Positions 35,087 to 44,011 of a DNA stretch of 64,000 nucleotides are shown one piece after another. The notes below the pieces were generated by a model. It had not been told where the DNA came from, made no database searches, and saw only the letters and a program-made list of their open reading frames with translations. Position numbers and translations under genes: made by a program. Positions within the stretch are counted from its first letter, which is position 1, and every line of letters starts with the position of its first letter. The DNA comes from Haloarchaeobius amylolyticus (GTDB lineage Archaea > Halobacteriota > Halobacteria > Halobacteriales > Natrialbaceae): contig NZ_JANHDH010000003.1 in the NCBI RefSeq assembly GCF_026616195.1, forward strand, positions 248,001 through 312,000, in the 5' to 3' direction.

Positions 35087-35896
35087 CTACTCGGCCCATG
35101 GCGTGCTATCGACCTTCTCCTCCTCGGCAGGATCAACCGTTCGAACCTCCCGTTCGATATCATCGATACGCCTGAGGTCGTCCTCGGTGAGTTCCAGCGT
35201 GAGTGCGTCGTAGTTGTCTGGGATGTGATCACCGGATGCTTTCGGGATAGCCGCGACGTTGTCCTTGCTGAACAGCCATGCGAGGCTGACCTGTGCGACG
35301 GAGACACCGTGAGAGGCGGCGATATCTTGCAGCACTGGCTCGTCGAAGACTGCCCCCTGTGCGAGGGGTGAGTAGGCGACGAGGTACATATCGGCCTGCT
35401 GGACGTACTCGACCAGTTCCTCCTGGTGGAGCAGCGGATGCATCTCGACCTGTGTCGCCAGCATCGGTGCGTCGAGGATTTCACGCGCCTCGTCGAGCAG
35501 TGCAGGGGTGAAGTTGCTCAGCCCCACACCGCGTATCTTCCCGTCAGTATACAGGTCATCGAACGCACCGAGCGTCTCCTCGGGGTCGTAGGCGTTCGTC
35601 GGCCAGTGGACGTAGAGCAGGTCGACGGCGTCGAGCCCGAGTCGGTCGAGGCTCTCCTCTGTGGTCCGTCGCACGTCCGATGCACCCAGGTTCTCCGGGA
35701 GGACCTTCGTCGCGACGGTCACCGCTTCACGGGGAATAGAGCTCTGCTCGATTCCTTCTCCGACGATGGCTTCGTTCTCGTACCACTGCGCGGTGTCGAT
35801 GTGGCGGTAGCCGATCTCGAGTGCGGTTTCGACGGTCGACGGGTCGGTGATACCGACGGTCCCGAAGCCAAGTCTCGGCAGTTCTTCGGCTGGCAT
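35087..35896 (-). CDS. Aldo/keto reductase
   Basis: A 269-residue NADPH-dependent (beta/alpha)8 reductase. The catalytic tetrad is visible: D34 and Y39 in HIDTAQWYENE, K64 in VATKV and H97 in YVHWPT. The length and IRGVGLSNF motif match the 2,5-diketogluconate reductase group, which reduces a range of aldehydes and ketones. The ATG at 35896 begins at the first beta hairpin; it sits between VOC and alcohol dehydrogenase genes. Confidence 0.88.
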   Translation of the reverse strand: MPAEELPRLGFGTVGITDPSTVETALEIGYRHIDTAQWYENEAIVGEGIEQSSIPREAVTVATKVLPENLGASDVRRTTEESLDRLGLDAVDLLYVHWPTNAYDPEETLGAFDDLYTDGKIRGVGLSNFTPALLDEAREILDAPMLATQVEMHPLLHQEELVEYVQQADMYLVAYSPLAQGAVFDEPVLQDIAASHGVSVAQVSLAWLFSKDNVAAIPKASGDHIPDNYDALTLELTEDDLRRIDDIEREVRTVDPAEEEKVDSTPWAE

Positions 35897-35971
35897 GGTC
35901 AAGGGTTCACAGACGGCAATCAAAAGGGTATCGTCGGTTTCGGTCGTCGGTACGTCTGGAGTGGTCCCGCG

Positions 35972-37045
35972 CTACGGTTCGACGAGGATCTTGACGTGCT
36001 CGCTCTCCGAATCGAGCAGGGCCTCGAAGCCCTCGTCGACGAGATCCTCGAGCGAGATTCGTGCGGTGATCATCGGTTCGGGGTCGAACTCGCCGGATTC
36101 GAGGAAGCTCGTGACCATCTCGAACTCGCGGTCCGCGAGTGGCCCACTGAGGTACCCATTCGACCCGTTGATGCTCCGTTCGACGACGACGAGTTCGTTT
36201 GGCGTGAGGCCGACGTCGTCGTCGGAGATGCCGACCGCAGTTATCTGGCCGCCGCGTTTCGTCGCCTCGATGGCCGCCCTGAACGTCGGTTCGATGCCGA
36301 CCGCTTCGAACGCGACATCGACGCCACCGTTGGTCGCGTCGGTGATCTCGTCGACCGCGTCCGTCGCGGTCGGGTCGAGCGTCTCTGTCGCCCCGACCGC
36401 TTCGGCGATCTCACGGCGCTTCGCCCGGGGTTCGGAGACGAACACGTCCGTCGCGCCGGCAGCCTTCGCGGCCTGGACGATGGAGATCCCGATGGGCCCG
36501 GCGCCGAAGACGGCGACGCTATCCCCGGCCTGCATCCCGGAACGTCGCGTCGCGTGCACGCCGACACTGAATGGCTCGACGAGCGCCCCGTACTCGACCG
36601 GGACGCTGTCGGGGAGCTGGACGACGTTGCTCGCCGGGACGACCGCGGACTCGGCGAACCCACCGCTGGCAGCGGAGAGGCCGATGTTCGCGACCGACTC
36701 GCAGAGGTTGTGGCGACCCTCGGCACAGTACCGGCAGTCCCCACAGACCATCGCGGGGTTGGCTGTGACCTCGTCGCCGACCGCGACGTCGCACACGTCG
36801 CTGCCGACCTCTGTGACGGTCCCGCTGAATTCGTGGCCGAGCGGGACAGGCAGCGAGACCCCGGTCAGAGGATGGGGCGTGTCTTCGTCGGGCGTCAGGT
36901 CAGGTCCGTCCTCGAACTCGTGCAGGTCCGTGCCGCAGATACCGCAGGCGGCGACCTCGATGCGTACATCGTCCGCGCCGACCGCTGGTTCAGCCACCGA
37001 TTCGACACGGATATCTCCCGAGCCGTAGTAATTTGCAACCCTCAT
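35972..37045 (-). CDS. Zinc-dependent alcohol dehydrogenase (MDR family)
   Basis: A 357-residue medium-chain dehydrogenase. Catalytic zinc ligands are C37 (CGICGTD) and H71-E72 (GHEF), with a Glu near 157; the structural zinc has C101, C104, C107 and C115. The Rossmann motif is VFGAGPIGISIVQAAKAAG. The pattern resembles 2,3-butanediol or sorbitol-type dehydrogenases. The upstream in-frame codon at 37060 is disfavoured because MRVANYYG starts the fold. Confidence 0.87.
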   Translation of the reverse strand: MRVANYYGSGDIRVESVAEPAVGADDVRIEVAACGICGTDLHEFEDGPDLTPDEDTPHPLTGVSLPVPLGHEFSGTVTEVGSDVCDVAVGDEVTANPAMVCGDCRYCAEGRHNLCESVANIGLSAASGGFAESAVVPASNVVQLPDSVPVEYGALVEPFSVGVHATRRSGMQAGDSVAVFGAGPIGISIVQAAKAAGATDVFVSEPRAKRREIAEAVGATETLDPTATDAVDEITDATNGGVDVAFEAVGIEPTFRAAIEATKRGGQITAVGISDDDVGLTPNELVVVERSINGSNGYLSGPLADREFEMVTSFLESGEFDPEPMITARISLEDLVDEGFEALLDSESEHVKILVEP

Positions 37046-37135
37046 GACCCAGAGTAACACAGACCACCCACAAAAGCGTTCGTTTCTGGCAAGATTCCCC
37101 GTGGGGACCCCGAAGCAAGTGTGCGATGGAGACGA

Positions 37136-38809
37136 CTAGTCAGACCCGGCCGCTGTCACGTGGTCGTCGGGAACGGTTCCGTCGTCGTTCCAGTCGCGGA
37201 CGCCGTAGTATTCGTCGAGCGCCATCTCGAAGTCCGGCAGGTCGTACGGCAGCCGGTCGTCGGACCGGTCGAAGCCACGCTGGTTGTTGAAGTGGCGTTC
37301 CAGTTCGACCACGCGCGAGCCGATGGCGAGCATGTCGTCGTAGTCCGCGTCGAACAGTCCCTCGTACCGTTCCTCGGTCATCGTCCCGCGCGAGAACCGA
37401 CAGACGATGCCGCAGTCCTCGAAGGCTCGCGCGTTCTCCTGCCGGACCACGAAGGGCGCCTTGCCCTCCAGACCGCTCTGGGAGAGGGCCTCTTCCTTAC
37501 CCACGAGAGGGTACTCCCACGAGTACAGCGTCGTGTACATGTGGTCCGCGCCGCGGTTCGCGGTCGCGTAACTCAGCCCCTGCCCGTGGAGCGTCCGGCC
37601 GTCGTGGGCGGCGAACTCCAGGCCCTTCACGGTCCAGTTCTCGACGCCGAGCTCCTCGTGGAAGCGGTCGATACCCTCCGCGAGCATGTCGCCGACGTCC
37701 TCGCGGTAGGCGATCTTCTCGACGAGGTCGAAGATGAGGTCGGTGTTGCCGAACTCGTCCTCGCTGGCCAGATAGGCGGAGGCCACGTCGCCACAGGAGA
37801 TGGTGTCCATGCCGAACTCGTCACAGAGGTCGTTCGACTTCATCACGTCGACGATGTCGTCGACCCCGGCGTTAGCCCCGAACGACATGACGGTCTCGAA
37901 CTCGGGCCCCTCGGTCTCGACGCCGCGTTCCTCGTCCTTCGTCGGGAGCTTGCAGGCGAACGCGCAGGCCGAGCACGTCCCGCGTTTGTACTTCTTCTGC
38001 TCGACGCTGTCGCCGTTGATTCCCTCGACACCCTCGAACGATAGTTCGGAGAAGTACCGGGTCGGCAGCGCGTCGACCTCGTTGGCGAGGTCGGTGACGT
38101 TGGTCGTGCCCTGGCGTTTCATCAGGCTGTCCGAGGTCGCCGCGTCCCGATGGACGTCCATCTGGACGGGCGGAATCTCGATGTCGTGTGCCGAGTCGCC
38201 CGCGAACGTGATCGCCTTGATGTTCTTCGAGCCGAGCACGGCGCCGAGCCCCCCGCGACCGAAGGCCCGGCTCTCGGTCGTCATGATGGAGGCGAACCGG
38301 ACCGCGTTCTCGCCGGCGGGCCCGATGCAGGCCGTGTGCTCGGGCTCCAGGTCGTGTTCCGCCTCGATGTAGGCGACCGTCTCGGGCACCGTCGCCAGTT
38401 CGAGGTCCGGGACGGGTTCGAACTCGACGCCCTCGTCGGTGACGTGGACGATGCTGAGTTCGTCGCATGCACCGGTGAACTCCACCGCGGCGTAGCCGGT
38501 ATCGGCGAAGTTGCGGGACATGAACCCACCGGCGTTCGACGAGAACAGACCGCCGGTCTGGGGCGAGACGCTCGTGCAGTTCATCCGCCCGGTGAAGCTC
38601 ATGTTCGATGCCTGCATCGGCCCCGTGCTGAGGTAGAGTCGGTTCTCCGGCCCGAGCGGGTCGGTGTCGAAGGGAATCCGCTCGTGGGCGAGTTTCGTCG
38701 CGACGCCGCGGCCACCGACGAACGTCTCCAGGACGTCGTCGATGTCTTCGGTGGTCGTCGTGCGGGCACCACAGTCTATCGACAGCAGTGGCCCCTCGGT
38801 GTGAAGCAT
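37136..38809 (-). CDS. Tungsten-containing aldehyde:ferredoxin oxidoreductase (AOR), copy 1
   Basis: A 557-residue AOR-family enzyme that oxidises aldehydes to acids with ferredoxin as acceptor and a tungstopterin cofactor. The [4Fe-4S] cysteines C279-x2-C282-x3-C286 (CSACAFAC) and C470 (IVCRFSR) are present; the pterin loops include GGRGVATKLAHERIP and SIMTTESRAFGRGGLGA. It is highly similar to the protein at 52260-53927. It sits beside alcohol dehydrogenase and SDR genes, which could supply its aldehyde. Confidence 0.9.
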   Translation of the reverse strand: MLHTEGPLLSIDCGARTTTTEDIDDVLETFVGGRGVATKLAHERIPFDTDPLGPENRLYLSTGPMQASNMSFTGRMNCTSVSPQTGGLFSSNAGGFMSRNFADTGYAAVEFTGACDELSIVHVTDEGVEFEPVPDLELATVPETVAYIEAEHDLEPEHTACIGPAGENAVRFASIMTTESRAFGRGGLGAVLGSKNIKAITFAGDSAHDIEIPPVQMDVHRDAATSDSLMKRQGTTNVTDLANEVDALPTRYFSELSFEGVEGINGDSVEQKKYKRGTCSACAFACKLPTKDEERGVETEGPEFETVMSFGANAGVDDIVDVMKSNDLCDEFGMDTISCGDVASAYLASEDEFGNTDLIFDLVEKIAYREDVGDMLAEGIDRFHEELGVENWTVKGLEFAAHDGRTLHGQGLSYATANRGADHMYTTLYSWEYPLVGKEEALSQSGLEGKAPFVVRQENARAFEDCGIVCRFSRGTMTEERYEGLFDADYDDMLAIGSRVVELERHFNNQRGFDRSDDRLPYDLPDFEMALDEYYGVRDWNDDGTVPDDHVTAAGSD

Positions 38810-38875
38810 ACACAGAGACAGTCTCGCACGGTCTACAAAATCGTTACGACCTGCGCGATCGTGCTGTACTGGGGC

Positions 38876-39631
38876 TCAGGCGGTGAAGCCGCCGTCGAGG
38901 ACCAGGTTGTGGCCGGTCACGAACGACGACTCGTCGCTCGCGAGGAAGAGGGCAGCGTCGGCGACCTCCTCCGGCTGGCCAGCACGCCCGAGTGGGGTCT
39001 GTTCGAGGAGGCCACCGGCCGTGTCGCCGTCCTCCTGGGTCATCGCCGTCTCGATGAGGCCCGGGTTGAGCGCGTTCACCCGGATGTCGTTCTCGCCGTG
39101 TTCGACGGCCAGCTGACGGGTGAGGTTCGTCACGGCGCCCTTCGAAGTGCAGTAGAGCGACGAGTTCGGCAGGCCGCGGATGCCCCCGATGGAGGACATG
39201 TTGATGATGTTCCCGCCGCCGTCCTGCGCCAGCATCACCTCGATGGCAGCCTGACAGCCGAAGTAGACGCCCTTCATGTTGATGTCCATCAGGAACTCGT
39301 AGTCCTCCATCGTGGCCTCCTCGATGGGCATCTGGCGGTCGACGCCCGCGTTGTTCACCATCACGTCGAGCGACCCGAACGCGTCGACGGTCTGGTCGAC
39401 CGCGTTCTGCAATGCACCGACGTCGGTCACGTCCGTCTGGACGAACTGCGCGGTCCCGCCGTCGGCTTCGATGGCCTCGTGTGTCGGGTCACCCCCGAGA
39501 CGGGGTTCCTCTTGCAGGTCGGCGACGGTGACGCTCGCGCCCTCCTCGGCGAATCGGCGAGCGATGGCCCGTCCGTTGCCGGAGGCGGCGCCGGTAACCA
39601 GTGCTACGGTATCAGTGAGTCTACCACTCAT
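38876..39631 (-). CDS. Short-chain dehydrogenase/reductase (SDR)
   Basis: A 251-residue SDR with TGAASGNG (residues 13-20), NNAG (93-96) and catalytic Y160-x3-K164 (YCTSK). The C-terminal FVTGHNLVLDGGFTA is the usual tail of this class. A minus-strand ATTTAATC element lies about 30-37 bases upstream of the ATG, so it likely starts its own transcript ahead of the AOR gene (66-base gap). Confidence 0.87.
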   Translation of the reverse strand: MSGRLTDTVALVTGAASGNGRAIARRFAEEGASVTVADLQEEPRLGGDPTHEAIEADGGTAQFVQTDVTDVGALQNAVDQTVDAFGSLDVMVNNAGVDRQMPIEEATMEDYEFLMDINMKGVYFGCQAAIEVMLAQDGGGNIINMSSIGGIRGLPNSSLYCTSKGAVTNLTRQLAVEHGENDIRVNALNPGLIETAMTQEDGDTAGGLLEQTPLGRAGQPEEVADAALFLASDESSFVTGHNLVLDGGFTA

Positions 39632-39772
39632 GGTCTACCGTAGAACTCGGCCAAGGGAGATTAAATGTTCCCCGGCCCCGGTGTGACGGCGGCTAGCTGA
39701 TACGCCAGTGACTGGTAAATGTTCGGAACCATCCATAACTTTAATACGGTATGTACGGAACAGGGACTGTGT

Positions 39773-40849
39773 ATGCTAGAGTCTGGCGCATTGGTGGTTG
39801 ACGCTGTCGGTCACTGCTTCAACCACACACCCGACAACCACAAGCACCCGCACGCCCAGCGATGGGACGACGAGACCTACGAACTCGGCGCGAAACTCCT
39901 CCCGGACAGCCACGTCCCGTCGGAGGAGGTGTTCTACCGAGACCACTCGCCCGAGGAACTGGCCCGTCTCCTCTTCCTGGAGAGTCAGATCGACTACACG
40001 GTGTACCACTCGCTCCCGCTCGACGACTACTTCCACGACGGGTACGTCTCCCGCGAGAAGGGCTTCGAGTTCTGCGAGCAGAACCCGACACGCACGTCGA
40101 TGTACGTCGACATCAACCCGCTCGAAGACGATGCCGTCGAGCAGGTCCATCACTACGCCTCGAAGGACTTCGTGAAGGGTATCAAGCTCTATCCGTCGCG
40201 CTACCAGAACGGGCACGACCTCTCGCTGCAGCTGAACGAGGAATCGGTCTGGCCCATCCTCGAAGCCGCAGCGGACAGCGACGTCGACACCGTCGCGATG
40301 CACAAGTTCATCCCGTTCGCGACGGCCCCGGTGAAGTACTTCCGGATGGACGACGTCGAGGACGCAGCATCGTCGTTCCGGGACCTCAACTTCGAGATCA
40401 TCCACGCAGGATTCTCGTTCCTCGAAGAGACCGTGTTCGCGATGGCCAGCCACGACAACGTGTACGCGAACCTCGAGAACACGGCCTGCATGGTCAACTC
40501 ACGACCGCGCAAGTTCGCCGAGTCGCTCGGTGAGATGCTGTACTGGGCCGGCCCGGACCGCATCCTCTTCGCCAGCGGCGCGACGGCGCTGCACCCGCAG
40601 CCACCCATCGAAGGGATCTGGAACTTCGAGATGCCGGAGGACCTCCGCGTGAACCAGGACTACCCCGAGGTCACCCAGGAGATCAAGGAGAAGATCCTCG
40701 GCAAGAACGCGCTCCGCCTGCTCGGCGAGGACCCCGAGGAGATCCGCGACCAGATCGAGGGCGACAAGTGGGACCAGCAGCGCCAGGAACTCCGCGAGGC
40801 GGAGGACTTCCCGGCCGCACCGTGGTCCACCTACGAGACCAGCGCATGA
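39773..40849 (+). CDS. Amidohydrolase family protein
   Basis: A 358-residue predicted TIM-barrel amidohydrolase. The N-terminus VDAVGHCFNHTPDNHKHPHAQRW is histidine-rich in the place where the metal motif is expected; GIKLYPSRYQNGHDL, AMHKFIPF, IIHAGFSFLEE and RILFASGATALHP mark later strands. The last motif has SGA where many relatives have SD, so the metal site may be atypical. TATA-like CTTTAATA lies 27-34 bases upstream. The stop overlaps the next start by 4 bases, coupling it to a DUF59 protein. Confidence 0.8.
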   Translation: MLESGALVVDAVGHCFNHTPDNHKHPHAQRWDDETYELGAKLLPDSHVPSEEVFYRDHSPEELARLLFLESQIDYTVYHSLPLDDYFHDGYVSREKGFEFCEQNPTRTSMYVDINPLEDDAVEQVHHYASKDFVKGIKLYPSRYQNGHDLSLQLNEESVWPILEAAADSDVDTVAMHKFIPFATAPVKYFRMDDVEDAASSFRDLNFEIIHAGFSFLEETVFAMASHDNVYANLENTACMVNSRPRKFAESLGEMLYWAGPDRILFASGATALHPQPPIEGIWNFEMPEDLRVNQDYPEVTQEIKEKILGKNALRLLGEDPEEIRDQIEGDKWDQQRQELREAEDFPAAPWSTYETSA

Positions 40850-41265
40850 GCATGCCCGACCACATCACCCCCGACCACGAGTTCGACGACCCACTCAAGA
40901 CAGCCATCAAGGCGGAGCTCGACGAGGTGCTCGACCCGTGTAGCTGTGCGAGCAACCATCCCATCAGCATCCTCGACCTCGGGCTCGTCGAAGGTATCGA
41001 GACTAACGACGGCGGCCGTCACGTCGAGGTGACGTTGCTGTTGACGTCGCAGCTGTGTACCTACTTCATCGACATGAACGACGAGATAATCGAGCGCGTC
41101 GAGGCGCTCGACCCCGTCGAGGAGGTCGTCGTCCACCAGGATACCAGCGGGCAGGTCTGGACGCAAGAGCGCATGTCGGACGAGGAACGCAAGGCTCGTC
41201 GCGAGCGATTCCTCCAGCGCATGGACGACGCGGGTGTCACACCCTACGCCGAGCGGACCAGCTGA
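40846..41265 (+). CDS. Metal-sulfur cluster assembly factor (DUF59/MIP18, PaaD/SufT-like)
   Basis: A 139-residue DUF59-domain protein: LDEVLDPCSCASNHPISILDLGLVEGI at the N-terminal half contains the cysteines and PxSxxDLGLV segment of the family, followed by VTLLLTSQLCTYFIDM. Related proteins help mature Fe-S enzymes. Overlap with the amidohydrolase (ATGA) is unusual for a general assembly factor and hints at a dedicated partner function. The C-terminal 40 residues are charged and helical. Confidence 0.8.
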   Translation: MSMPDHITPDHEFDDPLKTAIKAELDEVLDPCSCASNHPISILDLGLVEGIETNDGGRHVEVTLLLTSQLCTYFIDMNDEIIERVEALDPVEEVVVHQDTSGQVWTQERMSDEERKARRERFLQRMDDAGVTPYAERTS

Positions 41266-41424
41266 GAGACGTATCGACCCGGACGACCGACTCCCACACG
41301 TGCCACACCGTCGAACCGGCATCGCGACGACTCCCACTGCAAACCCATAGCACCCACCCGTCGCTCGCCGTTCGACGCTTTTCGAGAAACAGAACCGGAC
41401 CGCAGAGCGACGCCCGGATGCCGC

Positions 41425-43485
41425 CTAGATGGCGTCCTCGATGGCCTCGAGCGCCGCCGGGTTCTCCATCGACGAGAGGTCGCCGGGGTCCTCGCCGCGG
41501 TAGACCGATTCGACCGCCCGCCGGATGACCTTCCCCGACTGTGTCCGGGGGAGGTCGTCGACGAACACCAGTTCGCGGGGGCGGAACGGCTTGCCCTGTT
41601 CTTCGCCGACGAGTTCGCGGAGTTCGCTCGCGAGGTCGTCGTCCGGGTCGACGCCCGGCTCGGGGATGACGAACGCGACGACGGCCGTCCCGGTCGTGTC
41701 GTCGGGGACGCCGACCGCCGCGGCCTGGTTGATGTCCTCGTGTTCACAGAGGACCCCTTCTATCTCGGCGGGACCGACCTTCCGGCCGGCGACGTTGAGC
41801 GCGTCGTCGGCCCGGCCGTGGAGGAACCAGAAGCCGTCCGCGTCCTTCTGGGCCCAGTCGCCGTGGTCCCACAGGTCGTCCCAGGTGCTCCAGTACTCCT
41901 CGAGGTAGCGCTCGTCGCCCGACCAGAGCGACTTCGTCATACTCGGACAGGAGTCGCGAGCGACGAGGTACCCGCGTTCGTTGTCCTCGCGGATGCTCTC
42001 GCCGTCGGCGTCCACGACGTCGATGTCCATCCCGAGCCCCGGGCCGCCGAGACTGCACGGCTTGAGGTCGTTGATGGGCATCGGCATGAGGAAGCACCCG
42101 CATATCTCGGTCCCGCCTGAGATGTTGATGATGGGCGCCTCGCCGCCGCCGACGTGCTCGTAGAACCAGTGCCAGGACTCGGGGTCCCACGGTTCGCCCG
42201 TGCTCCCGAGCAGTCGCAGACTCGAGAGGTCGTGCTTCTCCACCCACTCGTCACCGTGCTTGCGCAGGGCGCGAATCGCGGTCGGCGAGATGCCGAACTG
42301 GGTGAGTTCGTGCCGGTCGATCATCTCCCAGAAGCGGTCCGGTTCCGGGTGGTCCGGTGCCCCCTCGTACATGAACACGGTCCCGCCGAAGGCGTGGTTG
42401 CCGATGAGCGTCCACGGCCCCATCATCCAGCCGATATCGCTGACCCAGAAGAACCGGTCTGCGGGCTTCTGGTCGAAGCCGAAGTGGATCTCCTTGGCGC
42501 ACTGCAGCAGGGCGCCGGCGTGGGTGTGGACGATGCCCTTCGGCTTGCCCGTCGTCCCCGAGGAGTACAGCAGCATCGACTCCTGGTTCGCCGGCAGTTC
42601 CTTCGTCTCGTACGCGTCGTCCTGTGTCGCCACCGCGTCGGCCCACCACTCGTCCCGGCCTTCGGTCCAGGGCACCGAGACAGCCGAGTTCGCATCAGAC
42701 CCGCCGAGCCTGTCGAAGACGACGGTTTCCTCGACGTACCCGGCCGCCTCGATGGCGTCGTCGGCCGCCCCTTTCAGTCGGACCTCGCTGCCGCGGCGGT
42801 AGAACCCGTCGCCCGTGAACAGGACCGAACACTCCGCATCCGCGATGCGGGTGGCGGCCGCATCGACCCCGAAACCGGAGAAGATGGGGACCGCGATGGC
42901 GCCGACCTTGAAACAGCCGTAGAGGATGGCGACGACCTCCGGGACCATCGGCATGTAGAGGCCGACGGTGTCGCCGGTCTCGATGCCCACGGATTCGAGG
43001 TAGTTCGCCACCCTGTTCGACTGTCTGTGGAGTTCGTGGTACGTGATCTCGCGGACGTCGCCCGGCTCACCCTCCCAGATGAGGGCGACCTTGTTCCGCG
43101 TCTCGTTCTCTTGGACGGCGTGTCGGTCGACGACGTTGTGGGCAGTGTTGATGGTACCGCCAGGGTACCACTCGGTGAACTGTGGACCATCGCTGCTCGC
43201 GGCTTCGCCGCTCGCGCCCTCCGAGGCGCGTCGCGCCCCGCCATCGTCCCTGACCTGGTCGTACTCCTCGTAGAACTCGATGTCGAGGTAGTCCACGAGT
43301 TCGTCCCAGAACCAGTCGACCCCGGACGCCGGGATGCCCTCTATCTCGGTCGTGGTCCGTTCGACGAGTTCGTCGTAGTCGGCGATGTCGTACTCCTGCA
43401 TGAACGCCCAGACGTTCGTCGACTCGACGAACGCCCGGGACGGTTCGTGCGCTACCGCTGCCGAATCCGTGGGCTGGTCTGACAT
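41425..43485 (-). CDS. AMP-forming acyl-CoA synthetase (acetyl/propionyl-CoA synthetase type)
   Basis: A 686-residue enzyme of the ANL superfamily: it activates a carboxylate with ATP and CoA. Marks are the N-terminal ACS segment WYPGGTINTAHNVVDRHA, the P-loop YSSGTTGKPKG, the aromatic loop WVSDIGWMMGPW, the hinge HGRADDALNVAGRKVGPAEIE, and the catalytic Lys in RTQSGKVIRR. A long N-terminal extension (about 110 residues) precedes the core. Acetate, propionate or acetoacetate are possible substrates; the gene is followed downstream by thiolase genes on the same strand. Confidence 0.87.
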   Translation of the reverse strand: MSDQPTDSAAVAHEPSRAFVESTNVWAFMQEYDIADYDELVERTTTEIEGIPASGVDWFWDELVDYLDIEFYEEYDQVRDDGGARRASEGASGEAASSDGPQFTEWYPGGTINTAHNVVDRHAVQENETRNKVALIWEGEPGDVREITYHELHRQSNRVANYLESVGIETGDTVGLYMPMVPEVVAILYGCFKVGAIAVPIFSGFGVDAAATRIADAECSVLFTGDGFYRRGSEVRLKGAADDAIEAAGYVEETVVFDRLGGSDANSAVSVPWTEGRDEWWADAVATQDDAYETKELPANQESMLLYSSGTTGKPKGIVHTHAGALLQCAKEIHFGFDQKPADRFFWVSDIGWMMGPWTLIGNHAFGGTVFMYEGAPDHPEPDRFWEMIDRHELTQFGISPTAIRALRKHGDEWVEKHDLSSLRLLGSTGEPWDPESWHWFYEHVGGGEAPIINISGGTEICGCFLMPMPINDLKPCSLGGPGLGMDIDVVDADGESIREDNERGYLVARDSCPSMTKSLWSGDERYLEEYWSTWDDLWDHGDWAQKDADGFWFLHGRADDALNVAGRKVGPAEIEGVLCEHEDINQAAAVGVPDDTTGTAVVAFVIPEPGVDPDDDLASELRELVGEEQGKPFRPRELVFVDDLPRTQSGKVIRRAVESVYRGEDPGDLSSMENPAALEAIEDAI

Positions 43486-43621
43486 AGCGTCTGTTCCACT
43501 GTAACGCGGGCCCACTTCATAAGCGACCCGGGTAGAGGTAGTCCCTGCGAGGCGCTCGACGCTGTCTTGGTGTGGTGTAGTGTGGGAGCAAGGTGACCGC
43601 CTAAGACACAGGAAGGAACTG

Positions 43622-44011
43622 CTACTCGGTCGGTCGCAGGACGAGCAGCCGTGCATCGCCAGACGCCGCCGGTTCCGCCGACGGGACGACATCGGTGCCG
43701 GTCGCGGTCTCGGCGTCGTCGAGACCCCGGACTCGCCCGGTAACCGTCACCGACCCGAACCTGGCGAGCCCGACGTGGTACGGCGCAGCCCCCTCGAACG
43801 CCGTGGGGGCGACGTGGATGGTCGTCACGTCTTCCAGCACTCCGGTCTCGGGGAGTTGGCGCTTTTCGAGTTCGACGTCGCCACAGACCGGACAGCGTCT
43901 GGCTGGCGGGACGACGCCGTGTCCCGACTGGCAGTGGAGGTAGTAGCCCGCGTCCGCGTCGATGGCGTCGAGGAAGTCGTCGTAGCCGGGGTGCGCAGAG
44001 GCTCGGCTCAC
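43622..44011 (-). CDS. DUF35 zinc-ribbon/OB-fold protein, thiolase partner
   Basis: A 129-residue protein beginning at GTG with a 4-base overlap (GTGA) with the thiolase. The zinc-ribbon motif YLHCQSGHGVVPPARRCPVCGD is partly altered: the first knuckle has C-Q-S-G instead of CxxC, so zinc binding may be weakened. The OB-fold follows (VLEDVTTIHVAPTAFEGAAPY). DUF35 proteins form complexes with acetoacetyl-CoA thiolases and channel substrate between enzymes, which fits this gene pair. Confidence 0.83.
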   Translation of the reverse strand: MSRASAHPGYDDFLDAIDADAGYYLHCQSGHGVVPPARRCPVCGDVELEKRQLPETGVLEDVTTIHVAPTAFEGAAPYHVGLARFGSVTVTGRVRGLDDAETATGTDVVPSAEPAASGDARLLVLRPTE

